Part shown: positions 35,185 to 43,323 of the stretch, in pieces
How the letters are laid out: the number at the start of each line of letters is the position of its first letter
Position numbering within the stretch: position 1 is the first letter of the stretch
DNA from: JAVVHH01 sp965276815
GTDB taxonomy: Bacteria > Pseudomonadota > Alphaproteobacteria > Acetobacterales > Acetobacteraceae
Assembly: GCA_965276815.1 (NCBI GenBank)
Contig: CBDIBE010000012.1
Coordinates: forward strand, 744,001 to 808,000
DNA: 64,000 nt
Direction of reading: 5' to 3'
Position numbers and translations under genes: made by a program
The notes under the pieces: generated by a model
What the model was told of the DNA's origin: nothing
The model's database searches: none
The model's input: only the letters and a program-made list of their open reading frames with translations

Positions 35185-36677
35185 AGCAGCGCGGCGACCG
35201 CCTTGGTCTCGGTGTACAGCTCGATGGCCTCGTAGCCCATCTCGCGGCCCCAGCCAGACTGCTTGTAGCCGCCGAACGGCAGGGCGACGTCGTTGAAGTT
35301 GTGAACATTGATCCACACCGATCCGGCCTTCAACTTGCGCGCCAGCTTGTGAGCAATGCCGATGTCGCGGGTCCAGATCGATGCGGCCAGCCCGTACTCG
35401 GTGGCATTGCCCTGCTTGGCGATGCGCTCCAGGTCGTCGTCATTGTACGGCATCGCGCAGACGACCGGGCCGAAGATCTCTTCGCGCACGACCTTCATGT
35501 CCGGCGTGGTCTTGGTCAGCACCGTCGGCTCGACGAAATACCCCTCATTGCCATGACGCTTGCCGCCGGTGACGACCTCCGCCCCCTCCTGCCGGCCGCT
35601 ATCGAGGAAGCCGGTGACGCGCTGGAACTGCTCGTCGGAGACCAGCGGCCCGATGCGGCTCTCGGGATCGAGGCCGGGACCGATCTTCAGCTTCGCGGCC
35701 TCGTCGGAGAGGCCGGTCATCATTTTGTCGAAGATCTTCTCATGCACGAACAGCCGCGACCCGGCGGTGCAGCACTGCCCCATGTTGAAGAAGATACCCG
35801 ACGCGGTCCCGGGGATCGCGACCGACAGGTCGGCATCGGGAAACACGATCGCCGGCGACTTGCCGCCCAGCTCGAGGCTGACCTTCTTCAGGTTGCCCAC
35901 CGCCGCCTGCACAATCAGCTTGCCGACCTCGGTCGAACCGGTGAAGGCCACCTTATCGACGTCCGGATGCGCGGCCAGCGCCGCGCCTGCCGTGCCGTCG
36001 CCGGTGACGACGTTGACGACGCCCGGCGGGAAGCCCGCCTCCATGATCAGCTCGCCCAGCCGGATGGCGGTCAGCGGTGTCTGCTCGGCCGGCTTCAGCA
36101 CGATGGTGCAGCCAGCGGCGAGCGCTGGCGCGATCTTCCAAACCGCCATCAGCAGCGGGAAGTTCCAGGGGATGATCTGGCCGACGACGCCGACCGGCTC
36201 CCTGATGGAGTAGGCGTGCCAGTCGCCCGGCGCCGAGATCGGGATGCTCTGGCCGGTGATCTTGGTCGACCAGCCGCCCATGTAGCGCAGCAGCTCGCAG
36301 CCGAACGGCAGGTCCACGTTGCGCGCATCGCGGATCGGCTCGCCGTTGTCGAGCGCCTCCAGCTCGGCCATTTCGTCGGCATGGGCTTCCAGGACGTCCC
36401 CAAGCTTCCACACCAGCTTGCCGCGCTCGGTCGGCTTCATGCGCGCCCAGGCGCCCTCTTCGAACGCGCGGCGTGCTGCCTTGACAGCCAGGTCGATGTC
36501 CTCGGCGCCGCCTTCCGCCACTTGCGCGATCTGCTGGCCGTTCGCCGGGTCGAATACGGCAAACGTCTTGCCCGAGCTTGCGTCCACCCATGCTCCGTCG
36601 ATCAGCAGCTTATGGCGTCGCGCGATGAAGTCGCGGGCGGCCGTGCTGAGCCGGGCGTGTGCGGCGATGGCGTCCAT
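35181..36677 (-). CDS. NAD(P)-dependent aldehyde dehydrogenase, copy 2
   Basis: A 498-residue aldehyde dehydrogenase, the same length as copy 1 but clearly diverged. It starts at the ATG at 36677 (MDAIAAHARLSTAARDFIA) with GGGAG 7 bases upstream. Motifs: IIPWNFPLLMAVWK, FTGSTEVGK, VSLELGGKSPAIVF and NMGQCCTAGSRLFVHE with the catalytic cysteine preceded by a second cysteine. The end PFGGYKQSGWGREMGYEAIELYTETKAV is typical of the class that includes phenylacetaldehyde and betaine aldehyde dehydrogenases. It is the first gene of the ALDH-DUF2325-ALDH operon, transcribed away from a perfect palindrome. Confidence 0.95.
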   Translation of the reverse strand: MDAIAAHARLSTAARDFIARRHKLLIDGAWVDASSGKTFAVFDPANGQQIAQVAEGGAEDIDLAVKAARRAFEEGAWARMKPTERGKLVWKLGDVLEAHADEMAELEALDNGEPIRDARNVDLPFGCELLRYMGGWSTKITGQSIPISAPGDWHAYSIREPVGVVGQIIPWNFPLLMAVWKIAPALAAGCTIVLKPAEQTPLTAIRLGELIMEAGFPPGVVNVVTGDGTAGAALAAHPDVDKVAFTGSTEVGKLIVQAAVGNLKKVSLELGGKSPAIVFPDADLSVAIPGTASGIFFNMGQCCTAGSRLFVHEKIFDKMMTGLSDEAAKLKIGPGLDPESRIGPLVSDEQFQRVTGFLDSGRQEGAEVVTGGKRHGNEGYFVEPTVLTKTTPDMKVVREEIFGPVVCAMPYNDDDLERIAKQGNATEYGLAASIWTRDIGIAHKLARKLKAGSVWINVHNFNDVALPFGGYKQSGWGREMGYEAIELYTETKAVAALL

Positions 36678-36691
36678 TGTTTTCTCCCGTT

Positions 36692-36715
36692 CGCTATATT
36701 CCGTTGAATATAGCG
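36692..36715. promoter_or_regulatory. Perfect 24-base palindrome, probable operator of the ALDH operon
   Basis: CGCTATATTC (36692-36701) and GAATATAGCG (36706-36715) are exact inverted copies around CGTT. The site begins 15 bases upstream of the ATG of the first ALDH gene and contains the AT-rich hexamer TATATT, so it lies where a core promoter and transcription start would be. Arm length, symmetry and position fit binding of a dimeric repressor. No intact regulator gene is adjacent, so the regulator must be encoded elsewhere or be one of the small unknown ORFs beside it. Confidence 0.7.
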
Positions 36716-36757
36716 TCGGTCCGGCTTTCGAGTCCAGCGTGGCGCGGCCGAGCCGCA

Positions 36758-36961
36758 ATGAGACTGGCTAGGGGCAAGGTGGAGGAAAGCGCGCTATTGG
36801 TGCTACGGTCGCTGCGGGGCAGGCTGGAACTGCCGTTGGAAGCCGCCGAGCGTCACATCCGCCTGATCGGGAAACAGCGCGGCGGGCGCGACCAAATCGC
36901 GACCATCGACATGCGCCGCGGCGGGCATACACTCCAAGTCCCGTGGCCGGCCTTGGAATGA
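36758..36961 (+). CDS. Hypothetical small protein, 67 residues
   Basis: An ATG at 36758 opens a 67-codon frame (MRLARGKVEESALLVLRSLR ... LEAAERHIRLIGKQRGGRDQ ... TLQVPWPALE). It is divergent from the ALDH operon, 80 bases from that start. The product is basic, with a helix-rich first half, and could be a fragment of a larger gene. I recognise no family and see no clear ribosome site. It may be spurious. Confidence 0.3.
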   Translation: MRLARGKVEESALLVLRSLRGRLELPLEAAERHIRLIGKQRGGRDQIATIDMRRGGHTLQVPWPALE

Positions 36962-36964
36962 CAA

Positions 36965-37237
36965 GTGTTCTTCCCTACCAAAGACAGGCGGCTGATCTAT
37001 CTCATGCGCCACGCCGTGTATCACGAGCACCTCAGTAAGCTGCTCGCCTTCCTAGACTGCTCGCCGGACAGCGCCTCGATCGCGCGGGCCGTAGCGAAAT
37101 GGGACAGCGCCGAGCTAGAGGACGCGCTGGCGGCGCGCAAGCTGATGGGCACGATCGTCCGCTACGAGGAATGGAGTGCGAGCCCGCAGGCTGAACAGAA
37201 ACCGCGCACATCGAATGCGTGGCGAGGAGGAACATGA
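36965..37237 (+). CDS. Hypothetical protein, 90 residues
   Basis: A GTG at 36965 opens a 90-codon frame beginning MFFPTKDRRLIYLMRHAVYH with a helical middle (SIARAVAKWDSAELEDALAA) and RKLMGTIVRYEEW. It directly precedes, and by its last codons overlaps, the start of the binding-protein remnant. No family is recognised; it may be the carboxyl end of a lost gene or a genuine small protein. The low-confidence call rests on frame openness and charged-helix composition only. Confidence 0.3.
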   Translation: MFFPTKDRRLIYLMRHAVYHEHLSKLLAFLDCSPDSASIARAVAKWDSAELEDALAARKLMGTIVRYEEWSASPQAEQKPRTSNAWRGGT

Positions 37238-37510
37238 TGCCGATCACACGCCGCAGCTTTACCGTGGGTGCGTCGCTGGCCGCCGGTGCGCTGGGCCGCC
37301 TGGTGCTCGCCGACACGTCGCCGATCCTGATCGGCTATCCGGCCGCGCTGACCGGGGCAAGCTCGGCGCCGGGGGTTGCGCAGAATCGCGGCGTGACCTA
37401 CCTCGTCGAGCAGATCAACGCCGCCGGCGGAGTGAATGGCCGCAAGATCGAGGTCATCACCCGCGGGGCCGAACAACTCCGGCGAAGCGCTGGCGCCGAG
37501 CGATAGCTGA
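37234..37510 (+). pseudogene. Branched-chain-type binding protein reduced to its N-terminus
   Basis: A strong ribosome site GAGGAGG precedes the ATG at 37234. The product begins with a Tat-like signal (TRRSFTVGASLAAGALGRLV) and the LivK opening ILIGYPAALTGASSAPGVAQ, then TYLVEQINAAGGVNGRKIEVITR. After residue about 82 the family sequence stops. The in-frame stop is at 37506; in the next frame the string NNSGEALAPSDS-stop ends at 37510 and could be the original carboxyl tail. About 300 residues of a normal binding protein are missing. The permease gene livH begins 7 bases later, so this was the first structural gene of the second liv operon. Confidence 0.82.
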
Positions 37511-37517
37511 GCTTCCG

Positions 37518-38378
37518 GTGCTGCAATCGACCATCGCGTCCGGTCTCGCGATTGGCGCGATCTATGCGCTGATCGGCATCGTGTACAACACGATGTACTT
37601 GGCCTCCCGCGTGATGAGCTTCACCGCGGGGCAGGTCGGAATGCTGGGCGGCGTGCTCGGCTCGCTGTTCATCCTGCGCATGGGCATCCCTGCCCTGCCC
37701 GGCCTCGTCCTAACTCTGGCGGGCTGCGCCGCCATCGGAGTGGTGACGGAAGTGGTCGCGGTGCGGCCGGTGCTGAAGAAGCTCGACCAGCATCTGTACG
37801 TGCTGTCCACGCTGGCGCTGGCGCTGATGATCCAGCAGATAACGGCGGTCGAGTGGAGCACGGAGCCGCAGCCGTTTCCGCGCCTGCTCGCAATCGGCAA
37901 TGCAGGTCCGCTTGACGAGAAATTCTGGCTGCCGGTCCTGGCCTGCCTCTTTGTCGTCGGCGGGCTCGAATTCCTGTATCGGCGCACCTTGGTCGGCCAC
38001 GCCTTCCTCGCCATTGCCGAGGACAATTTCGCCGCCCGGGCGCTCGGTCTGCCGGAGCGCAACCTGCGCGTCATGAGTTTCGCGTTGGCGAGCGCCATCG
38101 GCGGTCTGGCCGGTTTTGCTGGCGGGGAGCTGCTGCTCGCGTTCTTTGCCAACGGGCCGATGCTCAATTTCTATGGTTTCATTCCGGTGGCGATCGGTGG
38201 CCTGGGCAACAACCGGGGCGCAATCGTTGGCGGCTTCGCGCTTGGCCTGATCCAGCAGGCGGCGAACTTCCTGTTTGGCGGCGTGTTCGCCTCGGTCGCG
38301 GTGTTCGTGCTGTTCATCGCCATGCTGCTGTCCGTCCCGCAGGGACTCTTCGGCAACGCCAGCACAAGGCGGGTGTGA
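37518..38378 (+). CDS. livH: Branched-chain-type ABC transporter permease LivH (second system)
   Basis: A 286-residue permease. The best start is the GTG at 37518 (VLQSTIASGLAIGAIYALIG), since upstream codons belong to the disrupted binding protein. LivH hallmarks are IYALIGIVYNTMYLASRVMSFTAGQVGML, AIAEDNFAARALGLPERNLRVMSFALASAIGGLAG and VAIGGLGNNRGAIVGGFALGLIQQ. It overlaps the LivM-LivG gene by one base (TGATG). Confidence 0.93.
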   Translation: MLQSTIASGLAIGAIYALIGIVYNTMYLASRVMSFTAGQVGMLGGVLGSLFILRMGIPALPGLVLTLAGCAAIGVVTEVVAVRPVLKKLDQHLYVLSTLALALMIQQITAVEWSTEPQPFPRLLAIGNAGPLDEKFWLPVLACLFVVGGLEFLYRRTLVGHAFLAIAEDNFAARALGLPERNLRVMSFALASAIGGLAGFAGGELLLAFFANGPMLNFYGFIPVAIGGLGNNRGAIVGGFALGLIQQAANFLFGGVFASVAVFVLFIAMLLSVPQGLFGNASTRRV

Positions 38379-40189
38379 TGGCGGCGAACGTCAAGCCGGC
38401 TGCCGAGCTGCCGGCGGACGCGGCGCCCCGCACGGCCGCACGGCAATCCCGCGTGTCGCTGCCGTTCCTCGCGCTGCTTGCCGCCGCCATTCTGCTGCCC
38501 TTTGTCGCCAACGATTACTGGACGCTGATTGCGACGCGGGCCGCGATCTACTGGGTGCTGGTCTCCGGCCTGAACCTCGCGGTCGGCTTCGGCGGGCAGC
38601 TCGCGATCGGTTGGGTGGCGCTGCTCACGCTCGGCGCCTACACGGCGAGCGTCTTGGCCGCCGGCAATATCGGGCCGCCATGGCCGGTGTATGCCGCCTT
38701 CGCCGCCGCTGCCGCCGTCGGTGCGGTGGCCGGCGTCATCATCGGCCTACCGGCGGTTCGGCTGCGCACCTTCTACTTCGCCATGACCACGCTGGGCTTT
38801 GCCACCATCGTCACCCAGCTCGCCCTGGCCTGGCAGGGCGTGACCGGCGGCGGCATCGGCGTGGCCGGCCCATCCATGCCAGCGCCTTTCGACACCACCG
38901 CCGGGTTCTACGGACTCTGCCTGGCCGCCGCCGCGCTGTGCACCTGGATGACGGCCAACATCGCAAGCAGCCGGTTCGGCCGCGCGCTGATCGCGATCCG
39001 CGACGCCGAGGTAGCGGCGGAGGCGCTCGGCATCTCGAAAGCGTCGCTGCTGGCTTCGGTGTTCCTGTTCAGCGGCGCGGTGGCCGGGCTCTCCGGCGGC
39101 CTGTTCGCGACCCTGCAATCCTACATCACTCCCGACGCCTTCACCTTCGACCTCTCGGTGCTGTTCTTCATCGCGATTCTAGTCGGTGGACGCGGCTCGA
39201 TCCTTGGCCCGCTGCTCGGCACGATCATCCTGACCGTACTGCCGGAATTCGCCGCCCCGCTGGTCGCCTGGTCCACCTTCCTCTACGCGTTCCTGCTGCT
39301 CGTCATCGTGCTCGTCATTCCAGGCGGCATCTCGGAGCTGCTCGACTTCGCCAATCGCCGGCCACTGGCGAGCGGGCGCACCATCGTCCCACGCCCGGCC
39401 TTGTTGATCTTGTTGCTCGATCGTCGCCGCGCCGCCGAGCCCATTACCCTGGCCGGCATCGTGCTCGCCTTCGGCGGCGTGCGGGCGATCGACGCGCTCG
39501 ATCTGCGGATCGAGCCGGGGCAGGTGCATGGGCTGATTGGGCCAAACGGCTCCGGCAAGACCACCACGCTGAACGTGATCAGCGGTTATTACCGGCCGGA
39601 AGCCGGGCGCATCGCCTGTGGCCTGCAGGAGCTGAGCCCTGGCGCCCCGCAAACCCGCGCGGCGCTCGGCATCGCCCGCACCTTCCAGACGCCGCGCCTG
39701 ATTGGCGAGGCTTCGGTGCTGCAGAATGTGATGATCGGCGGCACGATCGACGGAACCGCCAGTTTCGCCGAGTCCCTGTTCGCGCTGCCGCGGCAGCAGC
39801 GGGACGAGACGGAACTGCGACGGCGCGCGACGCTCGCCCTGCGCGCAGTCGGGCTGGAGGCGCTCGCTCCCGTCCGGGCCGACCGGTTGCAGCATAGCGA
39901 GCTGCGCTTCATCGAGATCGCGCGCGCCCTGATGCTGCATCCGCGCCTCCTGCTGCTGGACGAGCCGGCTGCCGGGCTCTCCACCGATGAGATTCGGCGG
40001 CTGGGCGAGCTGATCCGGGAAATCAGCCGCCAAGGAACCGGCGTGCTGCTGGTCGAGCACCATGCGGACCTGATCTTCGACATTTGCGACCACGTGACCG
40101 TGCTGAACCTCGGCCGCGAGCTGGCCACCGGAACGCCGGCGGAGATCCGGGCGCATAGGGAGGTGGTCAATGCCTATCTCGGCGCCTGA
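38378..40189 (+). CDS. LivM permease fused to LivG ATPase (second system)
   Basis: A 603-residue fusion from the ATG at 38378; a GTG three bases earlier is an alternative. The amino-terminal 320 residues are a LivM permease (VSGLNLAVGFGGQLAIGWVA, LPAVRLRTFYFAMTTLGFA, LVGGRGSILGPLLGTIIL). The carboxyl-terminal half is a LivG ATPase with GPNGSGKTTT, ARTFQTPRL, LQHSELRFIEIARAL at the signature position and LLLLDEPAAGLS. Architecture equals that of the first system in this window, although sequences differ. It overlaps livF by 20 bases. Confidence 0.93.
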   Translation: MAANVKPAAELPADAAPRTAARQSRVSLPFLALLAAAILLPFVANDYWTLIATRAAIYWVLVSGLNLAVGFGGQLAIGWVALLTLGAYTASVLAAGNIGPPWPVYAAFAAAAAVGAVAGVIIGLPAVRLRTFYFAMTTLGFATIVTQLALAWQGVTGGGIGVAGPSMPAPFDTTAGFYGLCLAAAALCTWMTANIASSRFGRALIAIRDAEVAAEALGISKASLLASVFLFSGAVAGLSGGLFATLQSYITPDAFTFDLSVLFFIAILVGGRGSILGPLLGTIILTVLPEFAAPLVAWSTFLYAFLLLVIVLVIPGGISELLDFANRRPLASGRTIVPRPALLILLLDRRRAAEPITLAGIVLAFGGVRAIDALDLRIEPGQVHGLIGPNGSGKTTTLNVISGYYRPEAGRIACGLQELSPGAPQTRAALGIARTFQTPRLIGEASVLQNVMIGGTIDGTASFAESLFALPRQQRDETELRRRATLALRAVGLEALAPVRADRLQHSELRFIEIARALMLHPRLLLLDEPAAGLSTDEIRRLGELIREISRQGTGVLLVEHHADLIFDICDHVTVLNLGRELATGTPAEIRAHREVVNAYLGA

Positions 40190-40919
40190 GCCATTGCTCG
40201 CGATCGCCGGCTTGCAGGCCGGCTACGGCAAAGTGGAAGTGCTGCACGGCGTGGACCTGACCGTGGCCGCCGGCGAGATCGTGGCCCTGCTCGGCCCCAA
40301 CGGCGCGGGGAAGACAACACTGCTGCGTGCGGTTTCCGGCCTGCTGCCCTGGAAGACGGGCCGGGTTGCCTTCGCCGGCGCCGAACTGCGCGGCGCCAGC
40401 GTGCGCGAGACGGCCCGGCGCGGCCTCGTGCACGTGATCGAGGGCCACCGCGTGTTCACCCAGCTTTCGGTGACCGACAATCTATTGCTGGCCGGTTACG
40501 ACCTGCCGCGCGGCGAGCGGTCGGCGCGGGTCGAGGAGGCGCTCGCGCTGTTTCCCGAGATCGCCGCCAAGCGCCACGATCGCGGAAGTGCGCTGTCAGG
40601 CGGCCAGCAGCAAATGCTGGCGGTCGCGCAAGGACTGGTCCGCCGGCCGCGCCTGCTGATGCTAGACGAGCCGTCGGCGGGGCTGTCGCCAGTGCTCGTG
40701 GATCGTGTGCTGGGCGTCGCCCGCCAGCTGCGCGAGGGCGGGACCAGCATACTGCTGGTGGAGCAATTGATCGAGAAGGCGCTGGCGCTGGCCGACCGAG
40801 TCTATGCGTTGGCCAGAGGGCGTATCGTGTTGGAAGCTGGCGCGGCGGAGCCGGACCTGCCGAATCGGCTGGAGCACGCCTATTTCGGCCAGCATGTATC
40901 GAGCGCGGTCCACGCATGA
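40170..40919 (+). CDS. livF: Branched-chain-type ABC transporter ATPase LivF (second system)
   Basis: A 249-residue ATPase with Walker A GPNGAGKTT (42-50), signature LSGGQQQMLAVAQGL and Walker B LLMLDEPSAGLSP. The GLVHVIEGHRVF segment before it is the LivF-specific equivalent of VPEGR. It completes livHMGF of the second system, which has no intact binding protein gene nearby. Confidence 0.94.
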   Translation: MPISAPEPLLAIAGLQAGYGKVEVLHGVDLTVAAGEIVALLGPNGAGKTTLLRAVSGLLPWKTGRVAFAGAELRGASVRETARRGLVHVIEGHRVFTQLSVTDNLLLAGYDLPRGERSARVEEALALFPEIAAKRHDRGSALSGGQQQMLAVAQGLVRRPRLLMLDEPSAGLSPVLVDRVLGVARQLREGGTSILLVEQLIEKALALADRVYALARGRIVLEAGAAEPDLPNRLEHAYFGQHVSSAVHA

Positions 40920-40949
40920 CTCCTGAACGGAGAGTAACAACACCCGTAA

Positions 40950-40980
40950 GTGGGACGCGTCCCACAGTCGTTGGTGGGAC
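40950..40980. promoter_or_regulatory. Perfect 16-base palindrome plus half-site, probable operator
   Basis: GTGGGACG (40950-40957) and CGTCCCAC (40958-40965) form an exact palindrome with no spacer, and a third copy of the half-site, GTGGGAC, lies at 40974-40980. The cluster is 67-97 bases upstream of the small DNA-binding protein gene and 31 bases downstream of livF. A TTGACT hexamer, a candidate -35 element, follows at 41001-41006, but I see no good -10 at the right spacing. Symmetry and the repeated half-site suggest a dimeric regulator, possibly the downstream protein itself. Confidence 0.6.
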
Positions 40981-41046
40981 ATTTTGTGGTTTGTTTAGGC
41001 TTGACTGCTCGTAAACTCGCCTCCAACAGATGGAGGAAGCTCAATC

Positions 41047-41367
41047 GTGATCAGTGCCACCTCTTTGCTTCAGAACATCTCTGATTATTGCAGCCGGACC
41101 GGCATGGCCGAGAGCACGTTCGGCCGCCGGGCGGTCAACGATGGCAAGTTCACCAGCCGCTTGCGTGACGGCGGAAGGGTGACGCTCGAGACGGTGGAGC
41201 GTGTGCAACACTTCATCGCAACCAATGTCGACCCGGCCGCGGTGGCGATCCGGGGAGCAGGCCCAAGACTGAGCAGCCAGCCGATATCGTTACGGTCTTA
41301 CCGCCGCTTCGTCCTCCGCAAAGAACCGGTTGTCCATCCTGCCAAACCACGCCGGGCCGAAGCTTGA
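41047..41367 (+). CDS. Small putative DNA-binding protein
   Basis: A 106-residue protein starting with GTG at 41047 behind GGAGGA. The first 60 residues, with SDYCSRTGMAESTFGRRAVN and DGKFTSRLRDGGRVTLETVE, resemble the short helix-turn-helix-like proteins common in alphaproteobacteria that pair a TFGRxAVND helix with a GGxVTxxTxERV helix. The last 40 residues are basic and low in family character, and they run over antisense sequence of a peptide-binding-protein remnant, so the original end may have been different. Palindromic half-sites sit just upstream. Confidence 0.6.
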   Translation: MISATSLLQNISDYCSRTGMAESTFGRRAVNDGKFTSRLRDGGRVTLETVERVQHFIATNVDPAAVAIRGAGPRLSSQPISLRSYRRFVLRKEPVVHPAKPRRAEA

Positions 41368-41626
41368 ACTCCCAGGTGGTGTCGTCGATGGCCGTCCAGC
41401 TCGTGGCCAGGTCAGCCACCACCCGGCCCGGCGGTGACCGTTGCGTTAGGGTGTCGAAGACATCGAACGCCGCCATGTTGTTCTGCGAGATGTTATAGAA
41501 ATGCGGGTCCAGGGTCGTGATCGGCCCGCTCATCCCGATCCGCAACGTCTGCGCCCACGCCACCCCAAAGACCAGCATGCCCGCGACAACCAGCGCGGAA
41601 ACACGCCACAACCGCCTCGTGCGCAT
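41290..41626 (-). pseudogene. N-terminal fragment of a family-5 peptide-binding protein
   Basis: From the ATG at 41626 the minus strand encodes a Sec signal peptide (MRTRRLWRVSALVVAGMLVF, then GVAWAQ) and the family-5 opening TLRIGMSGPITTLDPHFYN, followed by VFDTLTQRSPPGRVVADLAT and WEFKLRPGVVWQDGQ. After a one-base frame change near 41330 the sequence continues RFFAEDEAAVRP-stop at 41290, which matches the next family segment. Nothing beyond the first about 110 residues of a 500-residue protein is present. A plus-strand gene ends inside the fragment. It lies downstream of the intact dppA-type gene. Confidence 0.8.
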
Positions 41627-41682
41627 CGCGCTAAGCCACGGGGTGAGGTCGGACTCGACTGTGTGCGCACGATTGATCAATC

Positions 41683-43302
41683 CTAGGCCTCGGCCCAGTG
41701 CCACGTCTCGATGTTCCAGGTATTCAGCCGGACGTTGATGTTCGGTTCATAGCCCAGCAACTTCGCCTTGGTGCCCTCGATGAGTGCGGATTGGTGCTGC
41801 GGGAGGAAAGCCAGGTCTTCCCGCAGCACGGCCTGCAGGCGCTGGTAGATCGGGATGCGCTTGGCTTGATCCAGCTCGGCCGCCCCTTGTTCCAGCAGTT
41901 TGTCCACTTCGGGGTTGGAATACTGCATCGTGTTCTGGCCGGACCCGGTCTTGGCCGCGATGGCCGCGCTCGCGAAATAGTCGGAGGCGTCGGGATCGGG
42001 GCCAATCATGCGGTCGAGCCCGACGATAGCGGTTTCGAACTGCGACTTGATCCAGTAGTCGGCCCACATCACCGCCGGAGGCAGGTTCTTGATCGTCATC
42101 TGGATGCCGGCCTGCTGGAAATCCTGCTGCAGGAGTTGCTGCACCTGCTCGCGCAGGTGATTGCCGGCGGTCGTCGAGTTGATGAAGGCGAGCCGCACGC
42201 CGTTCTTGACGCGCACGCCGTCGGCGCCGGGCTTCCACCCGGCCTGGTCCAGCGTCGCCTTTGCCTTGTCGATACTGTATTCGTGCTTCGGCAAATTGGG
42301 GTTGTACGCCCAGCTTTGCCCGGGCAGGTAGGATTCCGCCGGGCTCGTCGTTCCATAATAGAGCTGCTGGATGATGCTGTCCTTGTCGTAGGCGTAATAG
42401 ATTGCCTGCCGGACCGCCTTCTCCTGGAACTGTGGCAGGCCGAGGTTGAAATAGAAGTTCTCGATGAATGCTGTCGGCACGTTGACGATCGTGCGGTCTG
42501 GGAGCTTCTTGGCTTCGTCGTAGTGCTCGGCCGAGATGCCCTGCAGGCCGATATAATCGATGTCGCCGGCGCGGAATTGGGTGAACAGCACGGTCAGGTC
42601 GGGTATATATTTGACGGTCGCCGTTGCCAGCCTCGGCCCGTCGCCGAAATAATCTTCGTTGGCCACGAGCGTGATGTGATCGCCCGGTACTCGCTGCTGC
42701 CACTTGAACGGCCCCGTCCCAACAGGGCTCTCGTTATAGTGGCCGCCCGTCACCGGCTCGTTCTCGAGCTTGTGCTTCGGGACAATGAAGAACCAGGCCA
42801 GAATAGAGATGTATGGCGCGAACGGCTTCTTCATCGTCCAGGTGATGCGGTCGGGCGCGGGGGTCTGAATATTGTCCACCAGCTCGTGCCCCGTCCGGCT
42901 ATACGCCGGGAAATCGGGCTTGGTCACGCTCTGCAGGCTGAAGGCGACATCGGCCGAGGTGAACGGGGTGCCGTCATGCCATTTCACCCCCGGGCGCAAC
43001 TTGACGGACCAAGTCAGCCCGTCGGCGGACAGTCCGCCATTGGCCACCGTCGGCACCTCCAGCGCCAGCCGGGGGAGCATTTCGCCTTTGGGGCTGACGG
43101 CCCAGAGCGGGCTGTACAGCGCGAGGTTGACGCCATCGTCGACCTCGATGTGCGGGCGGCGCGGGTCGAAGACCGTCGGCTCCTGCGAAAGGCCGATGAT
43201 GACTTGTCCGCTGGGCTTCGGCTTGCCCTGACCGAAGGCGAGACGCGGCGACGCACCGATGGCGGCCGAGGTGATGAGGAGATTGCGGCGCGAGATCTGC
43301 AT
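41683..43302 (-). CDS. Peptide-type ABC transporter binding protein (family 5)
   Basis: A 539-residue binding protein with signal peptide MQISRRNLLITSAAIGASPR then LAFGQ (Tat-like SRRNLLI). Features include SQEPTVFDPRRPHIEVDDGVN, WSVKLRPGVKWHDGTPFTSA, SPVGTGPFKWQ and EKAVRQAIYYAYDKDSIIQQ. It is the last gene of the minus-strand dppBCDF - FAD oxidoreductase - binding protein operon, 21 bases after the oxidoreductase. Having the binding protein at the operon's end is not the usual order. Confidence 0.93.
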   Translation of the reverse strand: MQISRRNLLITSAAIGASPRLAFGQGKPKPSGQVIIGLSQEPTVFDPRRPHIEVDDGVNLALYSPLWAVSPKGEMLPRLALEVPTVANGGLSADGLTWSVKLRPGVKWHDGTPFTSADVAFSLQSVTKPDFPAYSRTGHELVDNIQTPAPDRITWTMKKPFAPYISILAWFFIVPKHKLENEPVTGGHYNESPVGTGPFKWQQRVPGDHITLVANEDYFGDGPRLATATVKYIPDLTVLFTQFRAGDIDYIGLQGISAEHYDEAKKLPDRTIVNVPTAFIENFYFNLGLPQFQEKAVRQAIYYAYDKDSIIQQLYYGTTSPAESYLPGQSWAYNPNLPKHEYSIDKAKATLDQAGWKPGADGVRVKNGVRLAFINSTTAGNHLREQVQQLLQQDFQQAGIQMTIKNLPPAVMWADYWIKSQFETAIVGLDRMIGPDPDASDYFASAAIAAKTGSGQNTMQYSNPEVDKLLEQGAAELDQAKRIPIYQRLQAVLREDLAFLPQHQSALIEGTKAKLLGYEPNINVRLNTWNIETWHWAEA

Positions 43303-43323
43303 GGCGGTGGCTCCTGCTATGGG

